A DNA stretch of 9,185 nt from assembly GCA_947041065.1 (NCBI GenBank), contig CAMRCV010000012.1, positions 1 to 9,185 of the forward strand. The letters run 5' to 3'. The stretch is from an uncultured Mycoplasma sp. GTDB taxonomy: Bacteria; Bacillota_I; Bacilli_A; Mycoplasmatales; Metamycoplasmataceae. Each line of letters starts with the position of its first letter. Positions within the stretch are counted from its first letter, which is position 1. Under the pieces are notes generated by a model, which saw only the letters and a program-made list of their open reading frames with translations, was not told the origin of the DNA and ran no database searches. The translations under genes and the position numbers were made by a program. This document shows positions 6,561 through 9,185 of the stretch, in pieces.

Positions 6561-8240
6561 TTAATTTACTCCCTTATTCAGTGTGGCTATAATATTATCT
6601 AGTGCACTAGTGTAATTACCATCAAGGTAAAAGTTTTCTGATAATACTATATTATCATTTAATTTTATATCAGAAGATCTTTTAGGTGCTAATAAATTAA
6701 TCACTTTTTTGAAAATTTTCGAAATTTCAATTTTCAAACCAACAGTTGAAATGTAATCAACTAAAAGAGATAAAAGTTTTTTATACTCATTAACAATGTT
6801 TGGACTCATACCTTCTGGAGTATCTAGAATAATATTAACTATTTTTTGATAATGAGTTTCAATGTTTGCGGTTTTGGTGTGTTCTGTACTATCTAAAATA
6901 ATGTAATTATTCTTCACATATGAATTCATAGTTCTTTTTAAAATTACTAGTCTTTCAAATTTTAATAAGTTAGATTCTCCTTCTAAATAAAAGATTTCAA
7001 TTTTCTTAGTAAGTTCAACGTATAGTGTATAAAAACCTTTTAGTTGGTAAAACAAAGTTTTATATTTAAAGTGTTTAGAAGAGAAACTAATGTCATAATC
7101 ATCTTCCGTCTTGATAATTTTATCAATTCATAAATCAACTTCAGTAAGATAACTTGACAACTTTAAAATATCTCCTTCAAATTGTGAAAAATAAATTTTA
7201 TCAATTTGATAAGCTTTAATAAATTCGTCCTTAATAGATATATATAATTTAACAATATTTTTTTTATGCTTGGATAAATAATCTTTATTTTTTAACATAA
7301 AGATATATGAATCTATTTCTCCATTAATTTCCCCATTTAAATTTGATAGAGTAATTAATATTGAGTCTGATAACTCTTGTGTTTGCAATCAATCCTTCAT
7401 GGTAAAGTTATCCATCAATAATTGGTAATCATTTTTCAAAGCAATCATTTGTGCATCAAAGTTAATATAGTTAAAATTTGATTTTGTATTCTTTTGAGCT
7501 TGTTCAAATAATTTTTCTAATTTTACAAAATATTGAGGAATCTTTGTGAAAGCAAACTTTTCTAATTCGACACAGTTATTAGCAAATGTAATTAATGAAA
7601 AAAAATCTTTTTTAATATCTCCAAATTCTAAAATTGCTTTTTCCATTTGATTAGAAGTTACAAGATCATCTAAAGATTTTAATTTGATTTCAATTTCTTG
7701 AAATTCATTTAAAATGATAGCCATGGATTTTGGACTTTTGTCTTCTGAAATATCTTTTAAAACAGCATTTTTTAATTCTCTCAATCCGCTCTTATATCCA
7801 GTAATTTCACTTCTAATAACTTTGATGTGTCTTAAGACTAAACCAACTGTATCAAAAAAGCTTTTAGATATTTCATTAATTTTCTTTTCATTTTCACTAA
7901 TTTCCACAAATAATTTGTTAGAAGCTAGCACTTGATATTTGTTTAATATTTCTTTTCCACGTACAGATTTTTCATAATTACTTTTCTTAAGTTTGTCAAT
8001 TTCTCAAACCATAGTGGCTGCATCATCTTTAATGGTTTCGGTTTTTTCATTATTAATTAAACTTAGTGCCCGTAATTCATTACTATAAACTTGATTAGAG
8101 CTAGGATTATTTTCTAATTTATGAGTTTCAAAAAAAGAATTTAACGCCTTTTTTCTTTTCTTGACATACAGATGTAAAGAAAAAATAACAAAAATTAAAA
8201 AGCAAGGTATTAATAAGTAAAAAAGTTCAAGGTATTTCAT
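6561..8240 (-). CDS. ezrA: EzrA-like septation ring formation regulator
   Basis: Four open segments in one frame join into a single 559-residue protein when TGA is read as Trp (residues 79, 284, 371). It begins with a membrane helix (residues about 4-26) followed at once by basic KKRKK. The rest is long, Lys/Glu/Ile/Leu-rich and largely helical, as expected for the curved spectrin-like repeats of EzrA. B. subtilis EzrA is 562 residues with the same plan: one N-terminal anchor and a cytoplasmic coiled coil that modulates FtsZ ring assembly. The ezrA-thiI pairing also matches Bacillus synteny (ezrA-nifZ-thiI), though nifZ is missing here. Sequence conservation is low, so the call rests on length, topology and neighbours. 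The start ATG (8238-8240) has no ribosome binding site, and its -10 box lies 7 nt upstream, suggesting a leaderless message. The stop is 1 nt from thiI. Confidence 0.75.
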
Positions 8241-8247
8241 ATATTTA

Positions 8248-8253
8248 ATTATA
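8248..8253 (-). promoter_or_regulatory. -10 box of ezrA-thiI, placed for a leaderless transcript
   Basis: On the minus strand a perfect TATAAT stands 7 nt before the ezrA ATG, so transcription should begin at the start codon itself. The 25 nt upstream of the ATG hold no GGAG-like site. No good -35 is seen; that region (8271-8277) is the left arm of an inverted repeat. Confidence 0.55.
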
Positions 8254-8270
8254 TTAATAATCTTTTGATT

Positions 8271-8290
8271 TTGTTATATAAAAATAACAA
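8271..8290. repeat. Perfect 7-bp inverted repeat, possible operator
   Basis: TTGTTAT (8271-8277) and ATAACAA (8284-8290) are exact reverse complements around a 6-nt A/T spacer. The repeat sits in the 118-bp gap between the divergent ezrA and BMP lipoprotein genes. It overlaps the expected -35 region of ezrA and lies about 30 bp upstream of the lipoprotein -10 box. It has the size of a dimeric repressor site, but AT-rich DNA makes chance repeats fairly common. No regulator is known. Confidence 0.35.
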
Positions 8291-8319
8291 TAAATAATCT
8301 TTGTATATAAATTAATATT

Positions 8320-8325
8320 TATAAT
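8320..8325 (+). promoter_or_regulatory. -10 box of the BMP lipoprotein gene
   Basis: A perfect TATAAT gives a predicted start near 8332 and a leader of about 27 nt that contains a strong ribosome binding site, AAGGAG (8347-8352), 6 nt before the ATG. The -35 region is weak (TCTTTG at 8298-8303 or TTGTAT at 8301-8306). Confidence 0.55.
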
Positions 8326-8358
8326 TAACTAACACAAAATAATAAAAAGGAGAATGGT

Positions 8359-9185
8359 ATGAATTTTATTTCAAAAAAAATATTAGGGGGATTGTTATTA
8401 GCTAGCGCAATTCCTGCAACTTTATTAATGACTTCATGTGCTTCTACAGTAGATGCTCCATTTGAAACTGGTATTACTGAAGATACAGAAAAATATTATG
8501 GAGAAAAGATTACAGAGCATTCATTTACAACTCCAGAAAAAGTAATTAGAAAAACAATGTTAATTACTGCTGGGGGATTGATTAATGACAAAGCTTTCAA
8601 TCAATCAGCTTGAGAATCAATGCTTCTATATAAACAACAAGCAGGAATTACAGATAAAGATACCATTACTTATCGAATCACAACCGACGATGGAATGTTG
8701 TCTTCTATGTATGATCAAGCTCTTGATGGAGGATATAAAACATGAGTCTTAACTGGTTTTCAACAAGGAACATTATTGCAAGCATGATTTAACGAAGGAG
8801 ACAACTTACAAAAATTTAAGGATGAAAAAATTGTTGTGGTAGGAGTTGACTGAAACGGAGAAACATTTATGCCTAAAGGACAATTCTTAGGTTTAGGTTT
8901 TAAAACTGAAGAACCATCTTGAGTCGTTGGTTATGCAGCATCAAAATTTTTATCAACAACTGATAAACCTTACCTTTCTTCATTTGGTGGAGGAATCTTT
9001 GATGGAGTAACTGATTTTAATAATGGTTTTTTACAAGGGATGCTAGATTGAAATACAGAGAACCCACTGAACAAAGTTAAATTTTATTCTGGAAATAAAC
9101 CAACGTCTTCAATTAATTTAAATACAGGATTTGTTATAACTCCAGAAGCTATGCAAACTATTGAAGGTATTGTTGGAATTGGAGA
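8359..9185 (+). CDS. BMP/PnrA-family nucleoside-binding lipoprotein (5' part)
   Basis: These are the first 275 residues of a substrate-binding lipoprotein of the Bmp/PnrA/Med family; the 3' end lies beyond the window. In this family the protein captures purine nucleosides outside the cell and hands them to an ABC importer. A basic start (MNFISKK), a hydrophobic stretch and a lipobox LLMTSC give a lipidated Cys27. The binding domain shows LITAGGLINDKAFNQSAW (68-85, the family's FNQSAWEG region), VVVGVDW (about 159-165), and FGGGIFDGVTDFNNGFLQGM (209-228), corresponding to the GG-x-V-x-F-x2-GF motif. Six TGA codons (8611, 8743, 8785, 8851, 8920, 9049) encode Trp. Genes for an ATPase and permeases may follow outside the window. 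With the permease upstream it points to purine salvage. It could bind another ligand, since mollicutes carry several paralogues. Confidence 0.9.

Noticed and set aside
6561..8240. Four separate short minus-strand genes, or a pseudogene broken by stops
   Set aside because: All breaks are TGA, all segments are in one frame, and the joining codons read through as normal sequence. Under code 4 it is one 559-residue protein.
1..9185. tRNA or rRNA genes, insertion sequences, CRISPR arrays or phage genes
   Set aside because: No cloverleaf with CCA-type ends, no rRNA core motifs, no transposase or terminal repeats, and no spaced direct repeats were seen. The window is compact core genome.

Overview
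This window reads as chromosomal DNA of a mollicute (Mycoplasma/Spiroplasma/Entomoplasma-type organism). It is very AT-rich, intergenic gaps are short, and UGA is read as tryptophan. By my count there are 24 in-frame TGA codons and one TGG in the recognised genes. Several genes look broken under the standard code but are intact under code 4. A Spiroplasma/Entomoplasmatales relative is possible because an EzrA-like division gene is present, but I cannot fix the genus from sequence alone.

Layout, left to right. (1) The 3' end of tsaD (t6A tRNA modification). (2) A promoter, a structured leader of about 125 nt and an attenuator-like terminator, leading into a 500-residue AzgA-type purine permease closed by a strong terminator. 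(3) ung, which appears to be leaderless: its -10 box lies 6 nt before the ATG. (4) rplK-rplA (L11-L1) with their own promoter and a leader that can fold like the L1-binding site of 23S rRNA. L11 carries an acidic C-terminal extension of about 60 residues, and its stop overlaps the rplA start. (5) A GT-B glycosyltransferase 30 nt after rplA with no visible terminator between. (6) On the minus strand, ezrA-thiI, convergent with the glycosyltransferase. The stop codons of the glycosyltransferase and thiI are 1 nt apart. (7) A divergent intergenic region of 118 bp with two promoters and a perfect 7-bp inverted repeat. It leads right into a BMP/PnrA-type nucleoside-binding lipoprotein that runs off the window.

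Functional themes. Two genes concern purine import (the permease and the BMP lipoprotein), as expected in an organism that salvages nucleobases and nucleosides. Two are tRNA-modification genes (tsaD, thiI), and two are ribosomal proteins of the L1 stalk and GTPase centre. The rest are a DNA-repair enzyme, a division protein and a sugar transferase.

The most interesting signal is the permease leader. It has a -10 box whose predicted start falls on a closing stem. Two tandem hairpins capped by the same C-GUU-G loop follow, then a terminator whose 5' arm can pair with the first hairpin. This looks like a transcription-attenuating riboswitch that does not match the canonical purine aptamer. Also worth attention are the two apparently leaderless genes, the L1-site mimic and the unusual L11 protein.
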